Below, piece by piece: positions 54,075 to 63,702 of a stretch of 64,000 nt of DNA. This DNA comes from Zobellia galactanivorans (GTDB taxonomy: Bacteria > Bacteroidota > Bacteroidia > Flavobacteriales > Flavobacteriaceae): assembly GCF_000973105.1 (NCBI RefSeq), contig NC_015844.1, positions 2,848,501 to 2,912,500 on the forward strand, in the 5' to 3' direction. Below the pieces are notes generated by a model. It saw only the letters and a program-made list of their open reading frames with translations. It ran no database searches and was not told the DNA's origin. Position numbers and translations under genes: made by a program. Within the stretch, counting starts at the first letter, position 1. Each line of letters starts with the position of its first letter.

Positions 54075-54638
54075 ATGGCAGAAAGACTTGTAATTGTATC
54101 CGATATGTGGGGAGCTAAAAAAGGGCTCTGGATCACCTCGTATCTTGGATATCTTCAGCAGTATTTTAATATCGCCTTTTACGATTGCCAACAATTGGGG
54201 AATGTGGATGAAAAGATCAACTCGGCGGAGAACGTACACCAGGCATTTGTTGATGGAGGGATCGACACTGCGGTAGCGCACCTGCTTAAAAAGGAAAAAG
54301 AACCGGCACACTACCTTTGTTTTAGTATCGGTGGGGCCATAGCTTGGAAAGCCGGACTCTTAGGCTTGCCCATGAAATCCTTGTATGCGGTTTCCGCTAC
54401 CAGAATACGTTCGGAGGTCGAAAAGCCCGAGGGTGAAATCCGTCTTTTGTTCGGTGACGGTGATATGTACCGTCCTAAGGCGTCTTGGTATGAGAAATTA
54501 GGCCTAACAGGCGAGCTGGTCGAGGGTTTTGGCCATGATATGTACAGTGATGAGAAAATTATTAAAAAAGTCTGTCTAGACCTTCTGAATACGGTTACAC
54601 AAAACGCGGGAAGAAATGTTGGACAAAAAGTGATATAA
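54075..54638 (+). CDS. Small alpha/beta-hydrolase-like protein
   Basis: 187 residues with an alpha/beta-hydrolase topology: beta strand LVIVSDMWG, nucleophile elbow LCFSIGGAIAWKAG (putative Ser near residue 84, GxSxG relaxed to CFSIG), acidic strand IRLLFGDGDMY and a late histidine in VEGFGHDMYSDE. Shorter than most hydrolases and lacking a clear lid; the triad appears complete but its substrate is unknown. Downstream of the GH3-type gene on the same strand. Confidence 0.75.
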   Translation: MAERLVIVSDMWGAKKGLWITSYLGYLQQYFNIAFYDCQQLGNVDEKINSAENVHQAFVDGGIDTAVAHLLKKEKEPAHYLCFSIGGAIAWKAGLLGLPMKSLYAVSATRIRSEVEKPEGEIRLLFGDGDMYRPKASWYEKLGLTGELVEGFGHDMYSDEKIIKKVCLDLLNTVTQNAGRNVGQKVI

Positions 54639-54701
54639 AAGAACGTTTGCCTATTGGCGAGCTTACGAATACTTAGGTTTTAAACTAACACTCAATAACA
54701 T

Positions 54702-54738
54702 AAAAAAGCGGGACCACTCAAAGTGGTCCCGCTTTTTT
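54702..54738. terminator. Bidirectional hairpin terminator
   Basis: GCGGGACCACT pairs perfectly with AGTGGTCCCGC around a 3-base loop, flanked by A6 and T7, between the convergent hydrolase and clpX genes. Confidence 0.9.
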
Positions 54739-54762
54739 TATGGGTTTGTATTCTTATGGAAA

Positions 54763-55998
54763 CTAAGAAACCGCTTTTAGCTTTTTTATGGTCTCATAAG
54801 ATAATTTGTCTTCGGCATAGGCCTTGGTTACCTTGAATACGGTTTCGTCGTTGCTCGGCATTTCGAACATGGCATCGGTAAAGATGGCCTCGCACAATGA
54901 CCGTAGGCCCCTGGCCCCTAATTTATACTCAATGGCTTTTTTAACGATATAGTCCAAAGCTTGGTCCGTAATGGTAAAGCTTATATCGTCCATCGCAAAA
55001 AGCTTTTCGTATTGCTTTATAATGGCATTTTTAGGTTCGGTAAGGATAGCCCTTAGGGTCTTTTCGTCCAATGGGTTCATGTGGGTCAATACCGGAAGCC
55101 TTCCTATTATTTCTGGGATCAGTCCAAATTCCTTCAAATCCTTTGGGATAATATATTGAAGGATATTGCTTTGGTCTAGATTGTCGTCGGTTTTTGCCGC
55201 ACTGTACCCAATGGCCTGCATGTTCAACCTTTTGGTAATGGCACGCTCAATTCCGTCGAAAGCACCTCCCGCAATAAAGAGGATGTTTTCTGTGTTGACC
55301 TCGATAAATTTCTGGTCCGGGTGTTTTCTTCCTCCTTTGGGCGGTACGTTTACGACCGTACCTTCGAGCAACTTCAAGAGTCCTTGTTGAACACCTTCGC
55401 CAGATACATCACGTGTAATGGAAGGGTTGTCGCTTTTACGGGCGATCTTGTCTATCTCATCGATAAAGACAATGCCGCGTTCGGCTTTTTCAAGGTTGTA
55501 ATCGGCCGCCTGTAGCAAGCGGGTAAGTATGCTTTCCACATCTTCGCCAACATAGCCCGCTTCGGTCAAGACCGTGGCATCTACAATGGCCAAGGGTACG
55601 TTGAGCATTTTTGCAATGGTCTTGGCGATAAGGGTCTTACCTGTACCGGTTTGGCCCACCATTATGATGTTACTTTTCTGGATCTCTATATCGTCATCTT
55701 TTGACTTGGGCTGTAAAAGCCTTTTATAGTGATTGTAGACCGCTACCGACATAACTTTTTTGGTACGCTCTTGCCCTATGACGAACGTGTCTAAAAATGC
55801 TTTGATATCAATCGGTTTCTTCAGGGTAAGTTCTGAAGAAAGGTCATTGGTCTTGGTCTGTCTAGATTCTTCGGTAACAATACCGTGGGCTTGCTCTATA
55901 CATCTGTCGCATATGTGCGCATCAAGACCAGCAATCAAAAGATTGGTTTCAGGTTTCTTTCTGCCACAAAACGAACATTCTAAATTTTCTTTAGCCAT
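54763..55998 (-). CDS. clpX: ATP-dependent Clp protease ATP-binding subunit ClpX
   Basis: 411-residue AAA+ unfoldase that feeds substrates to ClpP. The N-terminal zinc-binding domain has four cysteines (Cys8, 11, 30, 33), Walker A GQTGTGKT lies at 115-122, Walker B in [11 protein letters not shown], followed by the [24 protein letters not shown] block and the IGRLPV/sensor motifs. Normal length. It lies about 100 bases downstream of clpP, in the usual tig-clpP-clpX order. Confidence 0.97.
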   Translation of the reverse strand: MAKENLECSFCGRKKPETNLLIAGLDAHICDRCIEQAHGIVTEESRQTKTNDLSSELTLKKPIDIKAFLDTFVIGQERTKKVMSVAVYNHYKRLLQPKSKDDDIEIQKSNIIMVGQTGTGKTLIAKTIAKMLNVPLAIVDATVLTEAGYVGEDVESILTRLLQAADYNLEKAERGIVFIDEIDKIARKSDNPSITRDVSGEGVQQGLLKLLEGTVVNVPPKGGRKHPDQKFIEVNTENILFIAGGAFDGIERAITKRLNMQAIGYSAAKTDDNLDQSNILQYIIPKDLKEFGLIPEIIGRLPVLTHMNPLDEKTLRAILTEPKNAIIKQYEKLFAMDDISFTITDQALDYIVKKAIEYKLGARGLRSLCEAIFTDAMFEMPSNDETVFKVTKAYAEDKLSYETIKKLKAVS

Positions 55999-56095
55999 AT
56001 AAATCTACTTTCTTTCAAAAAACAAACGCAGATAACTGCGTTTTGGTTCATCGATTTGGTCGAAAAACCGATAATTCGTGTATACTTGGTCGAGA

Positions 56096-56776
56096 TTATG
56101 CTTTTTCCCTTACCAAAATTTCATCGATCATACCGTAGGCTTGTGCTTCTTCGGCTTTCATCCAGTAGTCACGGTCACTGTCTTCGTTGACCTTCTCTAT
56201 AGATTGACCTGAGTGCTTGGCGATGATGTCGTACAATTCCGATTTTAATTTCAAGATCTCGCGGGCGGTTATTTCAATGTCGCTCGCCTGTCCTTGGGCC
56301 CCGCCCATAGGTTGGTGAATCATTACCCTAGAGTGGGTCAGTCCGCTGCGTTTTCCCTTTTCACCGGCGCATAGCAATACGGCTCCCATTGAAGCGGCCA
56401 TTCCTGTACAGATGGTAGCGACATCGGGAGAGATGAACTGCATGGTGTCATAAATGCCCAAACCGGCATAAACGCTTCCGCCTGGTGAGTTGATGTAGAT
56501 CTGAATATCTTTTGAGGCATCCGTACTGGCCAAGAACAATAATTGTGCTTGGACGATATTGGCGACCTGATCGTTAATGCCCGTTCCTAAAAAGATAATG
56601 CGGTCCATCATTAATCTGGAAAACACATCCATGGCCACGGCATTCATCTGACGCTCCTCAATAATATTGGGCGTTAGACCAACGGGATACATGCTTGTTA
56701 AGATAGAATCGTAATAGGTACTGCTGATACCTTGGTGTTTTATAGCATAGTTCTTGAATTCTTTTCCGTAATCCAT
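56096..56776 (-). CDS. clpP: ATP-dependent Clp protease proteolytic subunit ClpP
   Basis: The ATG at 56776 gives 226 residues; an upstream in-frame ATG at 56848 would prepend an unlikely segment lying in the tig-clpP gap. Catalytic Ser129 in GMAASMGAVL and His154 in MIHQPMGG, with the Asp in the SDRDYWM region, form the triad of the 14-mer serine protease. It degrades proteins unfolded by ClpX. Lies 102 bases after trigger factor. Confidence 0.96.
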   Translation of the reverse strand: MDYGKEFKNYAIKHQGISSTYYDSILTSMYPVGLTPNIIEERQMNAVAMDVFSRLMMDRIIFLGTGINDQVANIVQAQLLFLASTDASKDIQIYINSPGGSVYAGLGIYDTMQFISPDVATICTGMAASMGAVLLCAGEKGKRSGLTHSRVMIHQPMGGAQGQASDIEITAREILKLKSELYDIIAKHSGQSIEKVNEDSDRDYWMKAEEAQAYGMIDEILVREKA

Positions 56777-56878
56777 ATTTTTCTGTTCGATGTTTAGGTA
56801 CCCTGGGGTATAAAATAAAAAAGGTGCCGAAAATATTATTTTCGGCACCGTAAAGATACTTATAATTTTTTGGAAATA

Positions 56879-58201
56879 TTACCCGTATACCTCCTTCACA
56901 AAGTTTTCATAGGTAACCTCTTTCGTTTTGAGGTTTAGTTTTTCTTTGTAAAGGGTAAGTAGTTTTTGGCTCATCAATTGTTCCGATAAACGCTTGACCT
57001 CGTCTTGGTTACCCAAAACACGAGCGGCAATATTGTCCAATTCTTCTTCTTTCGGGTTCAATTGTCCGAACTGTGCCATTTGCGATTTTATGAAACCTTT
57101 GGCAAATTCCTTAAGCTCGTCAAATTGAATTTGAATATCGTTTTCTTTGATAATCTTACCTTCAATAAGTTGGTAGCGAAGCCCTTTTTCCGATTTCTGG
57201 TATTCTTCACTGGCCTCTTCTTCGGTCAATGGGTTTTCTCCGGTCATCTGGATCCATTTCGTCAAGAAGTCCGCAGGAAGTTCAAACTTGGTGTTTTCGA
57301 TAAAATGTTCGGTAACGTCGTTCAATAATTTTTGGTCGGACTGTTGCTCGAACTGTTTTTCCGAATCATCTTTGATACGTTGCTTCAATTCTTCTTCCGA
57401 TTTGACCTCGTCTTTGCCGAAAAGTTTATCGAAAAGCTCTTGGTCTAAAGCAGCAGGCTCCCTTTCGTTGATTTCTTCTATGGTGAAAGAAGCTTCAATG
57501 TCTAGGTCTTTCGCTTTTTCTTGTGAAACGCCGAAAACGCTTGATAGTAAGTAGTCTTCCTTAAACAGGCCTTTTGACTTTAAGGTTACGACATCGCCTA
57601 CTTTTTTCCCTTTTAGGGCATCCAAAGCTTTTTTGCTCTTGATCTTGTCCAGTTCTAGCGTGGCCTTATTGTCTATCTCTTCTTCTTCGTTCTTGAACGT
57701 ACCGCTTACTTCGTCATTTTTGGAAACTTCGTTCTTGCTGACCAGTTTGCCGTATTGTTTTTGAATACGGTCAACTTGCTCATCTACCATTTTATCGTCG
57801 GCAATGATCTTGTAATGGGTGATCGGTTTTTTGGTCTGAAGCGAGATTTCAAAATCGGGAGCAAGGCCCAACTCGAATTCAAAAGCTAATTCTTCATTGT
57901 CCCAATCAAAATTGTCTTGTTGTTTAGGAAGCGGGTTCCCAAGAACATCCAGTTTTTCCTCGGTAAGGTATTTGTTTAGGTTATCTTGAAGAAGCTTGTT
58001 CACTTCGTCGACCAAAACGGCCTTTCCGTACTGCTTTTTAATCAAGCCCATGGGCACATGGCCTTTTCTGAAACCGGGCACGTTGGCCTGCTTTCTATAG
58101 TCCCTTAGAATACTATCTACCTTGTCTTGGTAATCTTCTTTGGTGATGGCCACTTTAACGACGGCATTTAGATCGTCGATCTGCTCTTTTGTAATATTCA
58201 T
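56879..58201 (-). CDS. tig: Trigger factor (ribosome-associated chaperone)
   Basis: 440 residues. Ribosome-binding N-terminal domain with the signature VPGFRKGHVPMGLIKKQYGK (about 39-58), a central PPIase-like domain (about 150-245, diverged from the FKBP active site as common in Bacteroidota) and a helical C-terminal chaperone domain. It binds nascent chains and prolyl bonds at the exit tunnel. Starts the tig-clpP-clpX cluster. Confidence 0.95.
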   Translation of the reverse strand: MNITKEQIDDLNAVVKVAITKEDYQDKVDSILRDYRKQANVPGFRKGHVPMGLIKKQYGKAVLVDEVNKLLQDNLNKYLTEEKLDVLGNPLPKQQDNFDWDNEELAFEFELGLAPDFEISLQTKKPITHYKIIADDKMVDEQVDRIQKQYGKLVSKNEVSKNDEVSGTFKNEEEEIDNKATLELDKIKSKKALDALKGKKVGDVVTLKSKGLFKEDYLLSSVFGVSQEKAKDLDIEASFTIEEINEREPAALDQELFDKLFGKDEVKSEEELKQRIKDDSEKQFEQQSDQKLLNDVTEHFIENTKFELPADFLTKWIQMTGENPLTEEEASEEYQKSEKGLRYQLIEGKIIKENDIQIQFDELKEFAKGFIKSQMAQFGQLNPKEEELDNIAARVLGNQDEVKRLSEQLMSQKLLTLYKEKLNLKTKEVTYENFVKEVYG

Positions 58202-58297
58202 CTAAATCTTCTTTTTTGTTTCCATAAAATGGGATGCAAAAGTAGTACATTTAATGTAGCCTAGCAAGTTTTTAAACCGTTGGAATTCAAACAATCG

Positions 58298-58648
58298 TTA
58301 CGATTTTTCATCCTCTTTTAAAAGTGAAAACAATATGGATTGCAAAAAGGATAGCAACAGGCTGAAAAGTATGGCCCACAAAATGCCGTCAACGGTAAAG
58401 CCATCGATAAGGTTATCGGCCAATAAAATGATTACGGCATTGATAACCAAAAGGAAAAGTCCTAGGGTTAAAATGGTTACCGGTAGGGTGAGCAAGACCA
58501 AAATAGGCTTGACTATAAAATTCAAAAGACTGAGTACGACAGCAACAATGATTGCGGTGGTGTAACTGTCGACAAAGACATGGGGCAGCACTTTTGAAAG
58601 TATGACTACGGCAAGCGCGCTCAAGAGTATTCGTAATATTAGTTTCAT
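58298..58648 (-). CDS. Small four-helix membrane protein, phage-holin-IV (PF04020-like) family
   Basis: 116 residues almost entirely of hydrophobic helices: about 4-25, 30-55, 58-83 and 88-110 (IVKPILVLLTLPVTILTLGLFLLVINAVIIL is the conserved stretch). It matches the widespread small membrane family labelled 'phage holin family' although it is chromosomal and unrelated to phage here. Function unknown. Confidence 0.85.
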   Translation of the reverse strand: MKLILRILLSALAVVILSKVLPHVFVDSYTTAIIVAVVLSLLNFIVKPILVLLTLPVTILTLGLFLLVINAVIILLADNLIDGFTVDGILWAILFSLLLSFLQSILFSLLKEDEKS

Positions 58649-58761
58649 GGGTAAAATGTATTTGGTTATGCATTGCGAATCGGCTCGCTACCCTTAAAGA
58701 TAGAAATTTGTACGCGGTTTTATGGTCTTGCCCCTAAAATAAGCAAGTGTAAAAAAACGGT

Positions 58762-59532
58762 TTACCCTTTCAGGAATGCCAATGATTTTTCAAAGAACTG
58801 TTTTGGGTTTTCGGCGTGTAGCCAATGTCCGGCGCGATCTATGGTTTGTAATTCTGCCTGTGGGAAATGCTTTTTGATCTCGGTGAGGTCGTTGGGCATG
58901 ATGTACTCCGATTTGTCGCCCCTAAGGAATAGCGTGGGGCCGTTGTACATATCCGTAGGGTTGATATTTTCCCCTATTTCGTTCATTTTCTGGCTTAAGA
59001 CCTTTAGGTTGAACCGAAAGCCCAATTGGCCTTTTTCTACCCAATATAGGTTTTTGAGTAAAAACTGTCTAGTGCCGAAATCGGTGATATACTGCCCTAG
59101 TGCCGCATCGGCTTCGTTTCGTGATGTCATGGTCTCGAGCCGAAGGGCGTTTAGGCCGTCGATTATAGCCTGGTGGTGCGGGGGGTAAAATTTAGGGGCA
59201 ATGTCGGCAATGAGGATCCTGTCGGTAAGCTCGGGGTAGGAGCAGGCGAACTGCATGGCGGTCTTGCCGCCCATGGAATGTCCGATAATTGCGGCCCGGT
59301 CTAGATGGTGGGCTTCCATATAGGCCTTAAGGTCTTCGGCGAGCAGGTCGTAGTCGAAATCGTCGGACCAAAAGCTTTTGCCGTGGTTGCGCTGGTCGAT
59401 GAGGTGGACTTCAAAGCCGGCTTCGGCATATTGTCCGCCCAGGGTTTTCCAGTTGTCTGACATTCCTAGGAAACCGTGTAAAATTAAAAGGGGCGAACCT
59501 TTGCCTATGATTTTGGAGTGTAGGGTAGTCAT
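58762..59532 (-). CDS. Alpha/beta hydrolase (YbfF-like esterase)
   Basis: 256 residues. Oxyanion-region LLILHGFLGMSDNWK, QRNHGKS, nucleophile elbow IGHSMGGKTAMQ (Ser near 98), an acidic residue in LFLRGDKSEYI and His in DRAGHWLHAENP. Closest in feature to YbfF-type esterases, substrate unknown. The start directly abuts the pdxJ stop, so it is coupled to pyridoxine synthesis in transcription but not obviously in function. Confidence 0.88.
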   Translation of the reverse strand: MTTLHSKIIGKGSPLLILHGFLGMSDNWKTLGGQYAEAGFEVHLIDQRNHGKSFWSDDFDYDLLAEDLKAYMEAHHLDRAAIIGHSMGGKTAMQFACSYPELTDRILIADIAPKFYPPHHQAIIDGLNALRLETMTSRNEADAALGQYITDFGTRQFLLKNLYWVEKGQLGFRFNLKVLSQKMNEIGENINPTDMYNGPTLFLRGDKSEYIMPNDLTEIKKHFPQAELQTIDRAGHWLHAENPKQFFEKSLAFLKG

Positions 59533-60246
59533 TTATTTCAATTTGTTCAGGTACATGTTTACTACGTTTTCAAGTCCGAGGTAGAGCGCTTCGCAAATTA
59601 GGGCGTGGCCAATGGAGACCTCTAGTAAATGGGGGACGTTTTCCTTGAAATATTTAATGTTGTCTAAGCTTAAATCGTGTCCGGCATTAAGGCCCAAACC
59701 GCATTGGTATGCAATTTTGGCAGCTTCGGTAAAAGGCATGACAGCTTTTTCCGGTCCCTTTCCGTAATCTTTGGCGTAACTTTCGGTGTATAGTTCAATT
59801 CGGTCCGTGCCGGTTTCTGCCGCACCTTCGACCATCTTGGCTTCGGCGTCTACAAAAATGGAAGTACGTATGCCTGCATTTTTGAAGGTCTGTATAACGT
59901 CTTTTAGAAAGTCTTTGTGTTTTACGGTATCCCAGCCGGCATTCGAGGTAATGGCGTCTACGGCGTCGGGTACTAGGGTGACCTGGGTGGGGCGCACTTC
60001 GAGTACGAGGTCGATAAATTGCTTCACGGGGTTGCCTTCGATGTTGTATTCGGTAGTGACCAATGCTTTTAGGTCACGTGCATCTTGATAGCGAATATGC
60101 CTTTCGTCGGGCCTTGGATGTATGGTTATGCCTTGTGCCCCAAAAGATTCAATGTCTGCTGCCGTTTTCAATAAATCGGGCATATTGCCACCTCGGGCGT
60201 TTCTAAGGGTTGCAATCTTATTTATGTTAACGCTTAATTTAGTCAT
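59533..60246 (-). CDS. pdxJ: Pyridoxine 5'-phosphate synthase
   Basis: 237 residues from the ATG at 60246; an ATG nine codons earlier (60273) gives a non-conserved extension. The protein starts [20 protein letters not shown] and contains [53 protein letters not shown] and [13 protein letters not shown], the PdxJ TIM-barrel motifs. It condenses 1-deoxy-xylulose 5-phosphate with 3-hydroxy-1-aminoacetone phosphate to form pyridoxine 5'-phosphate. Confidence 0.96.
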   Translation of the reverse strand: MTKLSVNINKIATLRNARGGNMPDLLKTAADIESFGAQGITIHPRPDERHIRYQDARDLKALVTTEYNIEGNPVKQFIDLVLEVRPTQVTLVPDAVDAITSNAGWDTVKHKDFLKDVIQTFKNAGIRTSIFVDAEAKMVEGAAETGTDRIELYTESYAKDYGKGPEKAVMPFTEAAKIAYQCGLGLNAGHDLSLDNIKYFKENVPHLLEVSIGHALICEALYLGLENVVNMYLNKLK

Positions 60247-60339
60247 TTGCCGATAGAATTTACCATTCGGCACAAAAATACAAATTAGGCATGCCTTTTG
60301 ATATTTTTAATTAGTATTTTGCGTTTAGTATAAAGAGTT

Positions 60340-60996
60340 ATGCATATTCAAGACCACATAGTCACCAATATTCCGTCGTTTAAGATAGGGGACTCCTTAG
60401 CGGGGGTTATCACCTTTTTTGAAGGAACCACACATTCGCACGTTGCCGTTACGGAGAACGATGCCTATTTGGGGTTGCTCAGTGAAAACGACCTTGAGAA
60501 TTTCGATAAAAACGAAAAAGTAGAGCAATACCGCTACGAACTCGATACCTTTTTCGTGAGAAAGGAAACGAGTTGGTTGGACGTGCTCGAAACTTTTGCC
60601 CGAAATGAATCTAATCTCGTGCCCATTATCGATGAAAAGGGAAGGATCGATGGATATTACGATCTTACCGATATCGTAAGCGTGTTTATCGATACGCCGT
60701 TCTTTACGGAGCCGGGGGGTATTATTGTCGTGGCGAAGGGCATTAAAGATTATTCTTTTAGTGAGATAGCCCAGATCGTGGAAAGCAATAACACTAAACT
60801 TATCGGAGGTTTTATAACGGATTCAAAAAACGACGTGGTTCAGATTACCATTAAGATCGCCTCGTCTAACTTGAACGATATTCTACAGACCTTCCGACGG
60901 TACAATTACAACGTGTTGTTCGGAAATAGCGACGACCAATTTTTGGAAGACCTTAAAGAGAGGTCCGATTATTTGGACAAATATCTCAACGTCTAG
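60340..60996 (+). CDS. CBS-domain protein
   Basis: 218 residues: a pair of CBS domains (about 3-60 and 70-130, HVAVTENDAYLGLLSENDL and LVPIIDEKGRIDGYYDLTDIV), then a C-terminal ACT-like ferredoxin fold (about 140-205) with the VQITIKIASSNLNDILQTFRRYNYNV pattern. CBS pairs usually sense adenosine nucleotides. It precedes nadK by 99 bases in the same direction, so a link to nucleotide sensing is attractive but unproved. Confidence 0.85.
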   Translation: MHIQDHIVTNIPSFKIGDSLAGVITFFEGTTHSHVAVTENDAYLGLLSENDLENFDKNEKVEQYRYELDTFFVRKETSWLDVLETFARNESNLVPIIDEKGRIDGYYDLTDIVSVFIDTPFFTEPGGIIVVAKGIKDYSFSEIAQIVESNNTKLIGGFITDSKNDVVQITIKIASSNLNDILQTFRRYNYNVLFGNSDDQFLEDLKERSDYLDKYLNV

Positions 60997-61098
60997 ATTA
61001 TTCCTTCGATTCTCAATAAAATAATCCACAATCAAAAGTACAATCGCTATTTTTGTCGCAAAAGCCATAAGGTTTTTGTAACCCGATAAAGAAAAGTG

Positions 61099-61980
61099 AT
61101 GAAAGTTGCCGTCTACAGTCAAATGTATCAAGAAGACACCTTGCAGTATGTAATGGAGTTGCTTGATGAACTTGAAAAGGAAGGGGCCGAGATAGCAATA
61201 GAAAAGGAGTTTCATGCCTTTCTTTCCCAAAAATATAGCGCAGGGGCCTATAGTACGTTTTCCGATTCGGAAGGCTTGGATGCTTCCTTTGATATGTTTG
61301 TGAGTTTTGGGGGCGATGGCACCATTCTTCGGGCGACTACCTTTGTGGGCGATCTGGGCATTCCAATTGTTGGGGTGAATACCGGGCGCTTGGGCTTTCT
61401 GTCTACCTTTAGTAAGGAAGAGGTGCGCAAAGTGGTGCAAGAGTTTAATAAGGGGGCATACACTATAGTGGAACGAAGCTTGGTGGAAGTAGATGAAAGG
61501 TCCGATATACCCGAGTTGAACGGGTTGAACTTTGCCTTGAACGAAATTACCGTAAGCAGAAAGGATACGACCTCTATGATAACGGTTGAGACCTATCTGA
61601 ACAATGAATATCTGACTTCCTATTGGGCCGATGGGTTGATTGTTTCTACGCCTACGGGCTCGACCGGATATTCCTTGAGTTGTGGGGGGCCGGTTATCGA
61701 GCCTACCGCAAAATCACTTGTCTTGACGCCGATAGCGCCTCATAACCTCAATGCCAGGCCTTTGGTGATTTCAGATGATACCCAAATAAGGCTAAAGGTG
61801 TCGGGTAGGGAAGAGCATCACCTTATATCTTTGGACTCAAGAATAGCATCGGTGGCCAACGGAAAGGAAATCCTTATCAAAAAGGCCGATTTTACCATCA
61901 AAATGATCGAATATACTTCAGAGAGCTTTTTGAAAACCCTGCGTAATAAATTGTTATGGGGAGAAGATCGCCGTAATTGA
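61099..61980 (+). CDS. nadK: NAD kinase
   Basis: Phosphorylates NAD to NADP. The codon at 61096 is GTG and the ATG at 61099 is the better start, giving 293 residues. The ATP-binding GGDGT motif is at 71-75 (Asp73 catalytic), and the NAD-binding block DGLIVSTPTGSTGYSLSCGGPV follows with LTPIAPHNLNARPLVI. Normal length for the family. Confidence 0.96.
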   Translation: MKVAVYSQMYQEDTLQYVMELLDELEKEGAEIAIEKEFHAFLSQKYSAGAYSTFSDSEGLDASFDMFVSFGGDGTILRATTFVGDLGIPIVGVNTGRLGFLSTFSKEEVRKVVQEFNKGAYTIVERSLVEVDERSDIPELNGLNFALNEITVSRKDTTSMITVETYLNNEYLTSYWADGLIVSTPTGSTGYSLSCGGPVIEPTAKSLVLTPIAPHNLNARPLVISDDTQIRLKVSGREEHHLISLDSRIASVANGKEILIKKADFTIKMIEYTSESFLKTLRNKLLWGEDRRN

Positions 61981-62081
61981 ATTCGTAACGGGCAATAAAA
62001 AACGGCAAATCCTGTTTATCATGTGAGAACATTAATATAATAGTTGGGTGCAATTGTTATATTCGCAAACTAATACTATTT

Positions 62082-62780
62082 ATGAAGCGATTCATTGTCA
62101 TAGTCTTGCTATGCACTTTTGGCAGCATAACGGCACAGACCTACGAAGTGGGTGTATTTGCCGGGGGAGCCAATAATATTGGAGACGTCGGACGTACGAA
62201 TTATATTTTGCCCTCGAACATTGCCCTGGGGGGGATTTTTAAATGGAATATCGCCAAGCGCTATGCGTGGCGTGCCAGTGTAATCTACGGAAAGTTCAAT
62301 GCCGATGACAGCAAATCGAGCAATCCCTCACGTCAACAAAGGGGGTATGAGATGGATAACTCCATTCTTGAGGCGTCTGCAGGACTCGAATTTAACTTTG
62401 TAGAGTACAATCTACATAAACTGGGGCCAGCCTTTACTCCTTATCTATATACCGGCCTTACCTATTTTAGGTACGATTATAATTATTTCGATGCCGGCAG
62501 GTACATAGATGTTTCACAAAGGGATGGTGCCTTTGCCATACCTATGACCGTTGGGGCTAAACTCCGTTTGAACCAATTTTTGATTTTGGGGGCCGAAATA
62601 GGCGCACGTTATACGTTTACCGATAACCTAGATGGTAGTAATCCTGAAAAACTCAATGTGAGTCGACAGTTGTCAGACCTGAGGTTCGGAAATGTCTTTA
62701 GTGACGATTGGTACGTTTTCTCAGGACTTACCTTGACCTATACCTTCGGTAGAAAGCCTTGTATGGAATGTTTTGAGTAG
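62082..62780 (+). CDS. DUF6089 family outer membrane protein
   Basis: 232 residues with signal peptide MKRFIVIVLLCTFGSITAQ. The mature chain begins TYEVGVFAGGANNIGDVG and shows repeated beta strands with aromatic girdles (AFTPYLYTGLTYFRY, WYVFSGLTLTYTFG), ending KPCMECFE. This is the DUF6089 pattern found beside uppS and bamA in many Bacteroidota. The neighbours (uppS, bamA) suggest an envelope role. Confidence 0.85.
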   Translation: MKRFIVIVLLCTFGSITAQTYEVGVFAGGANNIGDVGRTNYILPSNIALGGIFKWNIAKRYAWRASVIYGKFNADDSKSSNPSRQQRGYEMDNSILEASAGLEFNFVEYNLHKLGPAFTPYLYTGLTYFRYDYNYFDAGRYIDVSQRDGAFAIPMTVGAKLRLNQFLILGAEIGARYTFTDNLDGSNPEKLNVSRQLSDLRFGNVFSDDWYVFSGLTLTYTFGRKPCMECFE

Positions 62781-62957
62781 GTAAACCACTGTGTTTCCTC
62801 ATTTTTATCTTCATGAGTTGGTTCTAAAATGGGAATAATTAAAATTTATGGGCTACTTTTGCCGAGCGCGTGAAAAAAAATCAAATTTTATAACGTTTTA
62901 GTACCGTGAAAGTCTGGGCTAAAATTTTGTTGAACAGCGCGATATGATCAATTCACT

Positions 62958-63698
62958 ATGGACAACCTAGAAGAATTAGACAGAAATAAACTACCTCATC
63001 ACGTTGCAATCATTATGGATGGGAATGGGCGCTGGGCCAAAAAACAAGGGAAATTACGTGTTTTTGGCCATGAGAACGGGGTCAATACGGTTCGTGAAAC
63101 GGTTGAAAGCTGTGTTGAACTTGGTATAGAGTACCTTACGTTGTACACATTCTCTACAGAAAATTGGAAAAGACCTAAGCTAGAAGTCGACACTTTGATG
63201 AAGCTTTTGGTGTCGTCTTTAAAGAAAGAATTAAAGACCTTTTCGGAAAACAACATCCGGTTAAATGCTATAGGTAATATTGAGTCTTTGCCCAAACGCG
63301 CTTATAAAGAGCTTGTTGAGGTTATGGGTAAAACAAAGCAAAATACAGGAATGACGCTTACTTTGGCCTTGAGTTATGGTGCACGGGAAGAGCTGAAAAA
63401 CGCAGTAAAACAAATAAGTGCCAAAGTTAAAAATAATATAATTTCAATTGAAAACATTGACGAAACCATTATAAATAGCCATCTTTACACGCATGATTTG
63501 CCAGATGTAGATTTGCTTATCCGCACTAGTGGAGAGCATCGTATCAGCAATTTTTTGCTGTGGCAGATAGCCTACGCGGAATTATATTTCGTTGATGTAT
63601 TTTGGCCCGATTTTAGTAGTCAACAATTGGCAAAAGCCATAAAAAGTTATCAGAACAGAGAACGAAGATTTGGAAAAACCAGCGAACAACTCAATTAG
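62958..63698 (+). CDS. uppS: Isoprenyl (undecaprenyl) diphosphate synthase
   Basis: 246 residues of the cis-prenyltransferase family that makes the undecaprenyl lipid carrier for cell-wall synthesis. Motif I HVAIIMDGNGRWAKKQG with catalytic Asp21, then YLTLYTFSTENWKRP and the final block DLLIRTSGEHRISNFLLWQIAYAELYF. The ATG of bamA lies four bases after the stop, so the two form an operon. Confidence 0.96.
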   Translation: MDNLEELDRNKLPHHVAIIMDGNGRWAKKQGKLRVFGHENGVNTVRETVESCVELGIEYLTLYTFSTENWKRPKLEVDTLMKLLVSSLKKELKTFSENNIRLNAIGNIESLPKRAYKELVEVMGKTKQNTGMTLTLALSYGAREELKNAVKQISAKVKNNIISIENIDETIINSHLYTHDLPDVDLLIRTSGEHRISNFLLWQIAYAELYFVDVFWPDFSSQQLAKAIKSYQNRERRFGKTSEQLN

Positions 63699-63702
63699 CG
63701 AT

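Noticed and set aside
58298-58648. Phage remnant because of the holin-like family name
   Set aside because: The family is a common chromosomal membrane protein in Bacteroidota; no other phage gene is present.
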